From Geobacter sp. FeAm09 (lineage in GTDB: Bacteria; Desulfobacterota; Desulfuromonadia; Geobacterales; Pseudopelobacteraceae), in contig NZ_CP042466.1 in NCBI RefSeq assembly GCF_008330225.1, positions 434,001-498,000 on the forward strand: DNA of 64,000 bases. The letters run 5' to 3'. Position 1 is the stretch's first letter. Every line of letters starts with the position of its first letter. The notes under the pieces are model-generated. The model saw only the letters and a list, made by a program, of their open reading frames with translations. It was not told the DNA's origin and ran no database searches. Of the stretch, positions 38,667 to 46,840 are shown piece by piece. A program made the translations under genes and the position numbers.

Positions 38667-38744
38667 AACAGATTGAATTATTCCGATTTTGTTTTATACT
38701 GTGACGTACCCTGGAACCCTTGAAAACGTTAGCCGGAGAAAAAA

Positions 38745-39140
38745 ATGACCCTGACCGGAATTGTGCTGATCATCATCTCGGCGGCGCTCTGCATCATGGT
38801 GCTCGCTTTCATTCCGACGCTGCTGGCCGTGAAGCGGACAGCGATCTCCCTGGGGGCGCTGTCGGAAATGGTACATAAGGAGCTGAAACCGGCCCTTCAG
38901 GAACTGACGGCGGTTTTGACCGAGTTGAAGACCGTGGGCGGCGGCGTGGCCGAACACACGGACGATGTCAAACGTTTCATGACGGCGCTGGGCGAGGCCG
39001 GCGACAACCTGCACACCATAAACCGGTCGGTAGGGGTGGTTACCGGGGTGCTCAACACCACCTCGACCTGGGCGGTCGGCGCCAAGGTGGCGGGGCAATA
39101 CCTGGTGGAACGCTATCTAAAAAAACGGGGAGGAAAATGA
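38745..39140 (+). CDS. DUF948-domain membrane protein
   Basis: 131 residues. One N-terminal TM helix (IVLIIISAALCIMVLAFIPTLL), then a coiled-coil helix region with heptad spacing (LKPALQELTAVLTELKTVGGGVAEH), typical of DUF948. Overlaps the YtxH-type gene by four bases; the two belong to a small envelope-stress-type operon found in many bacteria. Role unknown. Confidence 0.85.
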   Translation: MTLTGIVLIIISAALCIMVLAFIPTLLAVKRTAISLGALSEMVHKELKPALQELTAVLTELKTVGGGVAEHTDDVKRFMTALGEAGDNLHTINRSVGVVTGVLNTTSTWAVGAKVAGQYLVERYLKKRGGK

Positions 39141-39457
39141 CCATGTCTGACGACGAAAAAGGAATTTCCGCAGGGACGGTAATGGTGTCATTTCTGGCCG
39201 GAGCGGCTCTCGGCGCCGGGCTGGCGTTGCTGTATGCGCCCAAGAGCGGCAAGGAGATGCGCGAAACCATCGCCGATCTGACCGAGGATGCGGTTGACAA
39301 GATCAAGGAATACGCCAAGGAAGCCCAGGACAAGATCAAGACGGCCATTGAGGACGGCAAGGAAACCATCGTGGAGAAGAAGTCCATCCTCGCCTCGGCC
39401 ATCGAAGCGGGCCGGGAAGCGATGCACAAGGAGAAGGAGCGCACCTCCGCGTCCTGA
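39137..39457 (+). CDS. YtxH-domain protein
   Basis: 106 residues. VMVSFLAGAALGAGLALLYAPKSGKEMRETI is the YtxH signature: a glycine-rich TM helix followed by LLYAPKSGKE. A long charged helix follows (IKEYAKEAQDKIKTAIEDGKETI). Probably a small membrane-bound stress protein paired with the DUF948 protein. Confidence 0.88.
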   Translation: MTMSDDEKGISAGTVMVSFLAGAALGAGLALLYAPKSGKEMRETIADLTEDAVDKIKEYAKEAQDKIKTAIEDGKETIVEKKSILASAIEAGREAMHKEKERTSAS

Positions 39458-39480
39458 TTGATGGTCTACCGAATTGGAAA

Positions 39481-39507
39481 AGAGCCCGCTATGCCGGGCT
39501 CTTTTTG
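39481..39507 (+). terminator. Intrinsic terminator after the YtxH gene
   Basis: AGAGCCCG (39481-39488) with CGGGCTCT (39495-39502), loop of six, then TTTTG. Confidence 0.9.
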
Positions 39508-39768
39508 TCTGTGGTCACCCTGTCCGCCTTCATGGCCTAAACCGCTCCGGTGGGAGCGCCGCTGCCCGGATGTTTATCGGGACGGCCGCCCCCGCCGCAG
39601 CAGGCGACCCGTGGGGCAATGGCGCGCAAACGCCCATGCCGCAAGGATTCCCCCGCCATTGACTTTCCGTGGCAACTCCTTTATAATTCCACTTCTTTAT
39701 TGAGAAAACAATGCGTCGGACCTCCGGCGACGGCACAACACAGCAGTGTCGTGTCCATCGGGAAACGT

Positions 39769-41244
39769 GTGAAGCATATCGTCATTGCCATAGCCCTGGT
39801 CGCCTGCTCGCTGCCGGCAGGCGCCACGGAGCCGGTCCAGCCCCTGCTGACCGAGCTGACCAGCCCCACTGTCCCGTCATTGCCCGCGTTGGAGCAGGTG
39901 GCGCTCGTCCCGCGCGACGAGTTGACGGATGATGAGGAGGAGCCGCAGCAGGACGCCAGCGAACTCTTTACCCTTGAGGAACTCAAGGACAAAGGAGGCG
40001 ACGCGGCCGAACTGGCACTGCCCGATGTGGAACTCCCCCAGGCCGACATCCCCCTGGCCCTCAACAGCAAGGTCGAATATTTCCTCACCTATTTCCAGAC
40101 CAGGGGGAAGCAGTCCTTCTCCCGTTGGCTCTCCCGGTCATCCCGCTATATCCCCATGATGAAGGAGATTCTCAAGCGTGAGGGGATGCCGGAGGACCTG
40201 GTCTACGTGGCCATGATCGAAAGCGGTTTCCATCTGCAGGCGCGTTCGGTGGCCAACGCCGTGGGGCCGTGGCAGTTCATCTCCGGCACCGGCCGGCGCT
40301 ATTCCCTGCGCATCGACCAGTGGGTCGACGAACGCAAGGACCCGCTCAAGGCCACGGTCGCCGCCGCCCTGTACCTGAAGGAACTCTACGGCATGTTCAA
40401 CGGCGACTGGTATCTGGCCGCCGCCGGCTACAACGCGGGCGAAAACAAGATCCTGCGCGCCATCAGCATGTACAACACCAGCGACTTCTGGGAACTCTCC
40501 CGCGGCTCCTATCTCAAGCGCGAGACCAAGGAGTACGTCCCCAAGCTCTTGGCCGCGGCCATCATCGCCAAGGATCCCGCCCGCTACGGTTTCTCCGACG
40601 TGGCCTACCTGTCGCCGATCGAGTTCGATACCGTCAAGGTCCCTTCGCGCACCGACCTGGAGTTGGTGGCCAAGCTGACCGGCACGACCTATGAGACGAT
40701 CAAGGAGTTGAACCCGGATCTGCGCCATTGGTCCACCCCCCCCAACTACCCCGACTATGAACTCAAGGTCCCCAAGGGGACGAAACTGCAATTCGAGGCC
40801 GCTTACGCCAAGGTCCCCGAGGGGCAGCGCTACACCGAAAAGACGCTCTACACCCACTATCGGGCCCGCAAAAAGGATTCGCTCAAGGGGATCGCCCGCC
40901 GGTACAGCACGACCCCGGATGTGCTGGCCGAATTGAACGGGCTTTCCAGGAAGAGCCGTATTGCCGGCAAGACGCTGGTCGTTCCGGCCCGGCAGACGGT
41001 TGACTTCAGCCATGAGGGGCGTTCCGCCGCCGCCGAAGCCAAGGGCGGCTATGCGAAGTATTATACCGTGAAGAAGGGCGACACCCTGACCTCCCTCGCC
41101 AAGCGTTTCAACGTTTCCTCCAAACTCCTCTCGGTCTGGAACAATCTGAAGGGCAAGGTTGCCCTGAAGCCGGGCCGGCGCATCATTATTGCCAAGTTTA
41201 CCGAAAAGAACGGAGAAATGGTGCCTGAAGCACGGAAAAGCTGA
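39769..41244 (+). CDS. mltD: Membrane-bound lytic murein transglycosylase D with LysM domains
   Basis: 491 residues from GTG 39769 (GTG 39751 is possible). Signal peptide KHIVIAIALVACSLPAGA; the first Cys is not a clear lipobox. An SLT domain has the catalytic Glu in YVAMIESGFHLQARS, then GPWQFISGTGRRYSL and AAAGYNAGENKILRAI. Two or three LysM repeats follow, the last YYTVKKGDTLTSLAKRFNV. It cleaves the glycan strands of peptidoglycan to 1,6-anhydro ends. No strong ribosome site; the upstream frame extension is not conserved. Confidence 0.9.
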   Translation: MKHIVIAIALVACSLPAGATEPVQPLLTELTSPTVPSLPALEQVALVPRDELTDDEEEPQQDASELFTLEELKDKGGDAAELALPDVELPQADIPLALNSKVEYFLTYFQTRGKQSFSRWLSRSSRYIPMMKEILKREGMPEDLVYVAMIESGFHLQARSVANAVGPWQFISGTGRRYSLRIDQWVDERKDPLKATVAAALYLKELYGMFNGDWYLAAAGYNAGENKILRAISMYNTSDFWELSRGSYLKRETKEYVPKLLAAAIIAKDPARYGFSDVAYLSPIEFDTVKVPSRTDLELVAKLTGTTYETIKELNPDLRHWSTPPNYPDYELKVPKGTKLQFEAAYAKVPEGQRYTEKTLYTHYRARKKDSLKGIARRYSTTPDVLAELNGLSRKSRIAGKTLVVPARQTVDFSHEGRSAAAEAKGGYAKYYTVKKGDTLTSLAKRFNVSSKLLSVWNNLKGKVALKPGRRIIIAKFTEKNGEMVPEARKS

Positions 41245-41285
41245 CGGTTTTCGCCCTGTCCGTCTCATCATGAAAGGAAGGACCG

Positions 41286-42023
41286 ATGTATAACATCCTC
41301 ATTTCCGCCGCGTCGGGCGCAGTCCTGTCCCTGCTGCTCCTTGCCGTCAAGCTCCCCTGGTGGGCGGCGCTCCTGGTCGGCCTGGTGACGTTCACCGCTG
41401 TCTTCGTGGGCGTTTCCCGCGTCATCATGAAGAAGGTCATGGCTTCCATCGAGACCGCCGGCAAGGATCTCCAGGCACAGCCGCCCCGTTTCGAAAAGGC
41501 GGTCCGCGAATTGAAGGAGGCCCTGCAATACGGCAAATGGCAGGTCTATGTGGAGGGGCAGGTCAACTCCCAGATCGGCATGATCTACTACATGAAGCGC
41601 GATTTCTCCAACGCCTTCCCGTATCTGGAGAAGTCGTTCTTCAAGAACTGGGCGGCCATGGGCATGCTGGCCATCTGCTACATGAAACGCCAGAAGAAGG
41701 ACAAGATGATCAGCACCTTCGACAAGGCGGTTCAGTGGAACGTCAAGGAACCGCTGCTCTGGGGGCTGTACGCCTATTGCCTGAACGAGTGCGGCGATGT
41801 GTCGAAAGCCAAGGAAGTCCTGGGCAAGGGGCTGAAGAAGCTGCCCGGCGATGCGACTCTCGCGGATAACCTGGCCTGCCTGGAACAGGGCAAGAAGATG
41901 AAGATGAGAAACTACGGCGACATGTGGTTCCAGTTCCATCTCGAAAGCCTGGGGGCCTTGCAGAAACACCAGATGGCGGCCATGGGCGGCCGCATGCAGC
42001 GCCGTATGGTGGCCAGAAGGTAA
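41286..42023 (+). CDS. Membrane-anchored TPR-containing protein
   Basis: 245 residues. Two N-terminal TM helices (LISAASGAVLSLLLLAV and WWAALLVGLVTFTAVFVGV) and a soluble part with TPR-like helix pairs (GMIYYMKRDFSNAFPYLEKSF; MLAICYMKRQKKDKMISTF; YAYCLNECGDVSKAKEVLG). No enzyme motif. AAGGAAGG precedes the ATG. A terminator follows. Function unknown. Confidence 0.75.
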   Translation: MYNILISAASGAVLSLLLLAVKLPWWAALLVGLVTFTAVFVGVSRVIMKKVMASIETAGKDLQAQPPRFEKAVRELKEALQYGKWQVYVEGQVNSQIGMIYYMKRDFSNAFPYLEKSFFKNWAAMGMLAICYMKRQKKDKMISTFDKAVQWNVKEPLLWGLYAYCLNECGDVSKAKEVLGKGLKKLPGDATLADNLACLEQGKKMKMRNYGDMWFQFHLESLGALQKHQMAAMGGRMQRRMVARR

Positions 42024-42052
42024 GACCCCTGCCAGCAGATACCATCCCTTTG

Positions 42053-42077
42053 AAAGCCGTCGCGAGACGGCTTTTCT
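42053..42077 (+). terminator. Intrinsic terminator after the TPR gene
   Basis: AAAGCCGTC (42053-42061), GCGA loop, GACGGCTTT (42066-42074), then TCTTTTTC. Confidence 0.9.
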
Positions 42078-42232
42078 TTTTCTCATCCCTTTTGGTAAAA
42101 ATATCGTACTATATAGATACAATCGTGTGCCTCGGAGTCGGCCACATGGAGAGACCGAAGAACGCGCTTGCTGCCTTGCACGGTGGCGGAGCGGGCGTTT
42201 TTCGAGGCGAGGCACCGGCGGCGGGGTTTCGT

Positions 42233-42703
42233 ATGAAGATAAGGGGGCGGGTGATAGTCGTCGGCCTCGGCGTAATGGCGGCAGCATTCACGATGGCCCA
42301 GCGGGCCGAGGCCACCTTGGGGGGGACCGCCGATTCGGTCACAACGGACCGCGCGGCGCTTTCGGCCGCGCGGCGCGCCACGACGGTCTTGCCCAATTAC
42401 ACGGTTCAGGAGATCGTCTCCGATGCCGTCCGCATACGGGAATACGTCTCCTCGGCCGGCGTGGTGTTTGCAATTTCCTGGGATGGCCTGATTCATCCCG
42501 ATCTCACCACCCTGCTGGGTTCATATGCCAGCGAATATCGGCAGGCGGAGCACGACACGCCGCGTCACATGGGGGTGCGGCGCCGGGAGGTCCGGGGGAG
42601 CCAGGTCGTCGTCGAAAAATGGGGACATATGCGGAACCTGCGGGGGCGGGCCTATGCCCCCGCCTTGGTCCCTGCGGGGGTAAGCCTCGATGAACTCAAA
42701 TAA
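42233..42703 (+). CDS. DUF2844-domain secreted protein
   Basis: 156 residues from ATG 42233. Signal peptide (VIVVGLGVMAAAFTMAQRAEA) cut before TLGG. The domain begins TLGGTADSVTTDRAALSAA and contains YTVQEIVSDAVRIREYVSSAG and VVFAISWDGLIHPDLTTLLG, the DUF2844 pattern. No function known. Overlaps the DUF3443 gene by 14 bases; the two DUFs are often found side by side. Confidence 0.85.
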   Translation: MKIRGRVIVVGLGVMAAAFTMAQRAEATLGGTADSVTTDRAALSAARRATTVLPNYTVQEIVSDAVRIREYVSSAGVVFAISWDGLIHPDLTTLLGSYASEYRQAEHDTPRHMGVRRREVRGSQVVVEKWGHMRNLRGRAYAPALVPAGVSLDELK

Positions 42704-43898
42704 GAGAGCCGTATGGCTGTTTCTCATGCTTGTGGTCATGGCCGGCTGCGGCGGTGGCTCGGGGGGCGGTGCCGCTTCACCTGCCCCTGGGGTGGGCGGT
42801 CCCTCCGCTTCCGGGAACAACGTGGTGAGCGTCACCGTGAACGGTTCCCTGTGCTCGGTCAGCAATTCCTATCCCAACAAGCCGTGCGTCAGCGTCACGA
42901 TCTGCACCCCCGGCAGCGCCACCTGCCAAACCATCAACGATATCCTGCTGGATACCGGCAGCTATGGGCTGCGCATCTTCAGCCAGGCCCTGAGCGTCCC
43001 GCTCCCCCAGGTGAGCGGCGGTTCCGGGGCGGTCGCCGAATGCGTCCAGTTCGGGGACGGCTCATCCCTCTGGGGGCCGGTCCAGACAGCTGACATCATC
43101 CTGGGCAACGAGCCCGCCGTGCGGGTCCCGATCCAGGTTGCCGACGCGACGTTCGGCTCCCGCCCCACCGCCTGCCAGAATGCGGAAGCCACACCGACCA
43201 CGGCCGGCTTTAGCGGCATCCTGGGGGTCGGGCTCTTCAGCCATGACTGCGGGACGGCATGCGTCAACAGCAGCAGTGTGGGCATCTATTACGCCTGCAG
43301 CGGCACGGCCTGCGGCGGAACGACGGTCCCCCTCGCCAGCCAGGTCATGAACCCGGTCGCGGCCCTTCCGGCGGACAACAACGGCGTGATCGTGCAACTG
43401 CCCGCCGTTCCTGCGGGCGCTGCGGGGTCAGCCAGCGGCTCGGTCATACTCGGCATCGGTACCCAGGCCAACAATGTCCCCTCCGGGGTGACCCGGTACG
43501 GGGCCGATCAGTTCGCCGAGTTCACCACCATCTTTAACGGCACCACGTATGCCGGCTTTCTGGACACCGGCTCCAACGGGCTCTTTTTTCCCAGCCCCTC
43601 CGCCAGCCAGCTTCCCGCCTGTGCCTCCCCCTATACCGCCTGGTTCTGCCCTGCGGCCACGGCCGACTTTTCAGCGACTACCAGAGGCGCCGGCGGTTCG
43701 CCGAGCGGTGCGGTTTCCTTCCGGATCGGCAACGCGGCCGGTCTGTTCGGTACATCGAACAGGGTGTTTGCAGAGCTGGGCGGTGGTGCCGCCAACAGTT
43801 TCGATTGGGGGCTTCCCTTCTTCCTGGGGCGCAGCGTCTATGTGGGGATCGATGGGGCGGGGTCGAGCCTGGGAACCGGTCCCTACTGGGCGTATTGA
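42690..43898 (+). CDS. DUF3443-domain lipoprotein with two D-T-G-S motifs
   Basis: 402 residues. Lipoprotein signal peptide with lipobox VMAGC near residue 19 and a Gly-rich linker. The DUF3443 domain contains [14 protein letters not shown] and, about 180 residues later, [14 protein letters not shown]; both fit the D-T-G-S/T catalytic motif of pepsin-fold aspartic peptidases, one per lobe. Several Cys pairs suggest disulphides. A peptidase activity is inferred, not established. Follows DUF2844 with overlapping frames. Confidence 0.85.
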   Translation: MNSNKRAVWLFLMLVVMAGCGGGSGGGAASPAPGVGGPSASGNNVVSVTVNGSLCSVSNSYPNKPCVSVTICTPGSATCQTINDILLDTGSYGLRIFSQALSVPLPQVSGGSGAVAECVQFGDGSSLWGPVQTADIILGNEPAVRVPIQVADATFGSRPTACQNAEATPTTAGFSGILGVGLFSHDCGTACVNSSSVGIYYACSGTACGGTTVPLASQVMNPVAALPADNNGVIVQLPAVPAGAAGSASGSVILGIGTQANNVPSGVTRYGADQFAEFTTIFNGTTYAGFLDTGSNGLFFPSPSASQLPACASPYTAWFCPAATADFSATTRGAGGSPSGAVSFRIGNAAGLFGTSNRVFAELGGGAANSFDWGLPFFLGRSVYVGIDGAGSSLGTGPYWAY

Positions 43899-44067
43899 CC
43901 AGGCGAAGCGATGCGTTTTTTGCTGTCGCGGCGCTTGTGCCGGCTCAGTAACGTCGCTTTTTGCCGCAAGCTGGAGTATGGTTTTTCCATGGTTTACCGA
44001 AGGAGGGGCGCACCGCTCTGCGTCCCGTATCCGTTCGAACCAGACGGTCATGGGATGGAGATGCGCT

Positions 44068-44628
44068 ATGGACACCCTTGAAGCGATACGCACCAGGAGA
44101 AGTGTTCGCCGGTTTTCCGACCGGCCGGTGGAGGCGGAGAAGCTGCGCAGCGTCCTGGAGGCGGCCCGCATGGCGCCGTCGTGGGCCAACATGCAGTGCT
44201 GGAGATTTGTGGTGGTGCAGGACCCGGGCGTGAAGCGGAGGATCAGCGAGCATGCGGTGGCGGATTCCTTCAACACGGCGAAAGGGTACAAATCGAATCC
44301 TTCCCAGCGGGCGCTTGCCGAGGCGCCCGTGGTGATCGTCGCCTGCGCCGAATGCAACCGGTCCGGGGACATGGGGGGGCAGCAGTACTATATGACCGAT
44401 GTGGGGATGGCCGTGGCAAGCCTGATGCTGGCCGCCCATGCCGTGGGGCTGGGGAGCGTCTTCGTCGGCATCTTTGACGAGAAACAGGTGGGGAGCCTGC
44501 TCGGTATTCCGGCTTACATCAGTATCGTGGGGCTCATACCCCTGGGGTATCCCCTGGATGCGCCCGAGTGCGGAGCCCCGCGGAAATCCCTGGACGAAAT
44601 CGTGCGTTACGGAACCTGGGGCGACTAG
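44068..44628 (+). CDS. Nitroreductase-family flavoprotein
   Basis: 186 residues from ATG 44068. Starts [40 protein letters not shown], the FMN-phosphate-binding R-R-S-x-R motif and P-S motif of the nitroreductase family. [22 protein letters not shown] and the final IPLGYP complete the fold. Likely an NAD(P)H-dependent FMN reductase; substrate unknown. The long frame upstream of 44068 shadows the DUF3443 gene. Confidence 0.9.
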   Translation: MDTLEAIRTRRSVRRFSDRPVEAEKLRSVLEAARMAPSWANMQCWRFVVVQDPGVKRRISEHAVADSFNTAKGYKSNPSQRALAEAPVVIVACAECNRSGDMGGQQYYMTDVGMAVASLMLAAHAVGLGSVFVGIFDEKQVGSLLGIPAYISIVGLIPLGYPLDAPECGAPRKSLDEIVRYGTWGD

Positions 44629-44760
44629 CGGACCATGCCGTGGCATGACCGTCTTGCATTTGTGCCGGTAGTTTGGTATATATCAACAAAGAGCTGTAAG
44701 TGTAACTGTAGGAAGATAAAGGATTTTTAACGAAAACGGGCCGCCCGCACGGAGGAAGCC

Positions 44761-44949
44761 ATGCTTATCCACGTTCTCTACGACGACAATAGATATGATT
44801 ACGTCAAAGGTTTCCAGCTCGACAGGCTGCTGGAGGCGAAGAAGGTTCAGAGGTTCAAGCGAAGTACGGGGTGGGTCACCGTCGGGGTGGACCCCATCCG
44901 CTGGAGAAAAAGCCCGAATTACCACGGCGTCGAGCGGAGAGCGGCCTAG
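44761..44949 (+). CDS. Small conserved protein (62 aa)
   Basis: 62 residues: begins MLIHVLYDDNRYDYVKGFQL and ends in YHGVERRAA. The pattern LIHVxYxDNRYDYVKxFxL...KRSTGWVTVGVDPIR looks like a short lineage-specific family of GSU type. GGAGGAAG precedes the ATG. Function unknown. Confidence 0.7.
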   Translation: MLIHVLYDDNRYDYVKGFQLDRLLEAKKVQRFKRSTGWVTVGVDPIRWRKSPNYHGVERRAA

Positions 44950-45040
44950 CCCTTTCGGCGTGGCGGCGAAAAGAGCGACGGGGGCATGAGTCCTGGTGCC
45001 GGCTCCCCGCCGGGCAGTCCAATAGAACTTTGTGATGCAC

Positions 45041-45070
45041 ACACCCCGCCGGAGGCCTTCGGCGGGGTGT
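45041..45070. terminator. Bidirectional intrinsic terminator
   Basis: ACACCCCGCC (45041-45050) with GGCGGGGTGT (45061-45070), loop of ten. Lies between the small 62-aa gene and the convergent outer-membrane gene; no long T run. Confidence 0.7.
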
Positions 45071-45091
45071 CGTGTTATGGAGCGCCCGGGA

Positions 45092-45550
45092 TCAGAATCT
45101 GATCCCCACGCCGCCCCCCAGGAAGTTCAACTTGTCGTCGAACTGGCGCCGGTACTCCGCGTTGACGAAGAACGGCCCGAAGAGCAGGTCGCCCCCGGCC
45201 AGGGCCACGGGGGTGCCCTTGGCGCCCCGTTTGTCGTGAAACACCAGTGCCGCGCCGAGGCCGGCATAGGGTTGGAAAAAGGGGATCGGGGCGTGGACCT
45301 TGAACAGGGCCGTGATGGGCAGGGATTCGTCGCGCCTGATGGATTTGGCGTCGTCCCTGTCGAGCATGACGTAGGCCACGGTGGCGCCGATGGATACCAG
45401 ACGGTTGAGGTAGAGGTCGGCAAACGCCTCGGTGAACCTGCTGGTGCGGTCGGTGGCGGCGCCGCCGCGGATGCCGATCCCCAACGAGTTTGCCGCCATG
45501 GCGTTTGCGGCCAGGGCCAGGGTTATGAGCAGGGCGATGACGGTTTTCAT
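45092..45550 (-). CDS. Small outer-membrane beta-barrel-like protein
   Basis: 152 residues. Signal peptide (VIALLITLALAANAMA), then alternating hydrophobic strands ending in an aromatic C-terminus (NFLGGGVGIRF, final Phe), as expected for an eight-stranded OmpW/Lom-type barrel. No further specificity. GGAGAAACGTCC precedes the ATG. Confidence 0.7.
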   Translation of the reverse strand: MKTVIALLITLALAANAMAANSLGIGIRGGAATDRTSRFTEAFADLYLNRLVSIGATVAYVMLDRDDAKSIRRDESLPITALFKVHAPIPFFQPYAGLGAALVFHDKRGAKGTPVALAGGDLLFGPFFVNAEYRRQFDDKLNFLGGGVGIRF

Positions 45551-45608
45551 GGACGTTTCTCCTTGTCGAGGAATGTGTGCGTCTGACCGGCCTGAAATGG
45601 CCGGTCTG

Positions 45609-46673
45609 CTAACGCCGTGCCTCTTCGCTGATGGCCCTGATGGCGTCGAAGACGACGGCGTCGTATTTGTCCTGGCTGATGGCCTGGGCGACCGCGGGGA
45701 TCTTGAGCAGCGTTTTGACGAAGCCGAACCGCAGGTCCCGGGGGAGGCAGGCGATATAGGCCACCAGGTGCTCCTCCTGCTCGGGCGCCAGGACCGGCGC
45801 GGCCTGGAGGAAGGCTGCCAGGTCGGTCATGGTGGCGGCCTGGATGTCGTCGCGCTGGGCCGCCGCTGTGTCGGCCACCCGGGGCCAGTTGTCCAGGATG
45901 TCGGCGGCCGTCAGGGGACGGTGGCGCTCGTCGGCCAGCCACCGCATGAACATGATGGCCGCCTCCCTGCCGACGATGCCGGAATAGACCTCCATCTCCA
46001 GGTCGCCGGGAAAGCGGCAGTTCCTGCGCAGGACGCTGATCATCTCCCAGGCCCGTTCCGTCGGCTCCACCTGAAGGTCCATGGGGGCCCCCTGGCTGGC
46101 CAGCAGATTGGTGTTGGCGGACAGGAATCGCCGCACCCCGTCGTCAAGCCCCCGTTCGCCCGCATAGCGCGACCAGCAGGCATGGTCGCTCTCCACGTAG
46201 AGCATCACCATGCGGTCGATCAGCGCCCGGTCCAGGGTGGCCACCTGGTAGCTGCCGTCGGGGGGATTGATGGTTACCACCACCTTGTGGCGGGGGGCGA
46301 GCCGGTGGGTGTGCAGGGCGCGCGGTTCCCCCTCGACGGGGGGCTCGACGAACTGGAAGATGGCCTGGAGGGTGTCCTCCTGCTGGGCGCGGTTCAACTC
46401 GTCGCAATGGACCACGGTGGGCGGGGCGTCGTCGGCCGGCCACCAGGACGGGCGCGACCAGTGCATGACGGCACCTTCGCGGTAGGGGATGCCCACCAGG
46501 TCGCCGACCTCCATCTGCCCGAGGCGCAGGGAGGCGTAGCGCCAGTTGTCCTCGCGGCACACCTGGATGATCCCGGCGGTCTTGCCGACGCCGCGGTGCC
46601 CGACGACACACGGCGTCAGATCGGTTTTTGCGAGGATCTCCCGCAGGACCAGCTTCATCTGGGCAATATTCAC
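45609..46673 (-). CDS. MoxR-type AAA+ ATPase
   Basis: 354 residues from GTG 46673, chosen because GGGGGAAAG lies just upstream and NIAQMKLVL is a natural start. Walker A GHRGVGKTAGI, Walker B VVHCDELNRAQQED, sensor 1 VVVTINPPDGSYQ, and an Arg-finger-like DRALIDRMVML. MoxR ATPases remodel partner proteins through a VWA protein; no VWA gene adjoins, but 25811-26980 encodes a fitting one. Divergent from the kinase gene at 46841. Confidence 0.88.
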   Translation of the reverse strand: MNIAQMKLVLREILAKTDLTPCVVGHRGVGKTAGIIQVCREDNWRYASLRLGQMEVGDLVGIPYREGAVMHWSRPSWWPADDAPPTVVHCDELNRAQQEDTLQAIFQFVEPPVEGEPRALHTHRLAPRHKVVVTINPPDGSYQVATLDRALIDRMVMLYVESDHACWSRYAGERGLDDGVRRFLSANTNLLASQGAPMDLQVEPTERAWEMISVLRRNCRFPGDLEMEVYSGIVGREAAIMFMRWLADERHRPLTAADILDNWPRVADTAAAQRDDIQAATMTDLAAFLQAAPVLAPEQEEHLVAYIACLPRDLRFGFVKTLLKIPAVAQAISQDKYDAVVFDAIRAISEEARR

Positions 46674-46840
46674 GCGCTTTCCCCCGGGGTGGTTGGTTTT
46701 CTGATCATAGCCGCAAATGGCGTATGCTTCAAGTCCGCAGACGTTTTTTTGCGGGCCGTTCGGGAAACGCCTTATCATGGAAGACAAAGTGTGGTATAGA
46801 CAAGGGAATTTCAGGCAGTCGTGCGCCGGGGGGAACAGTC

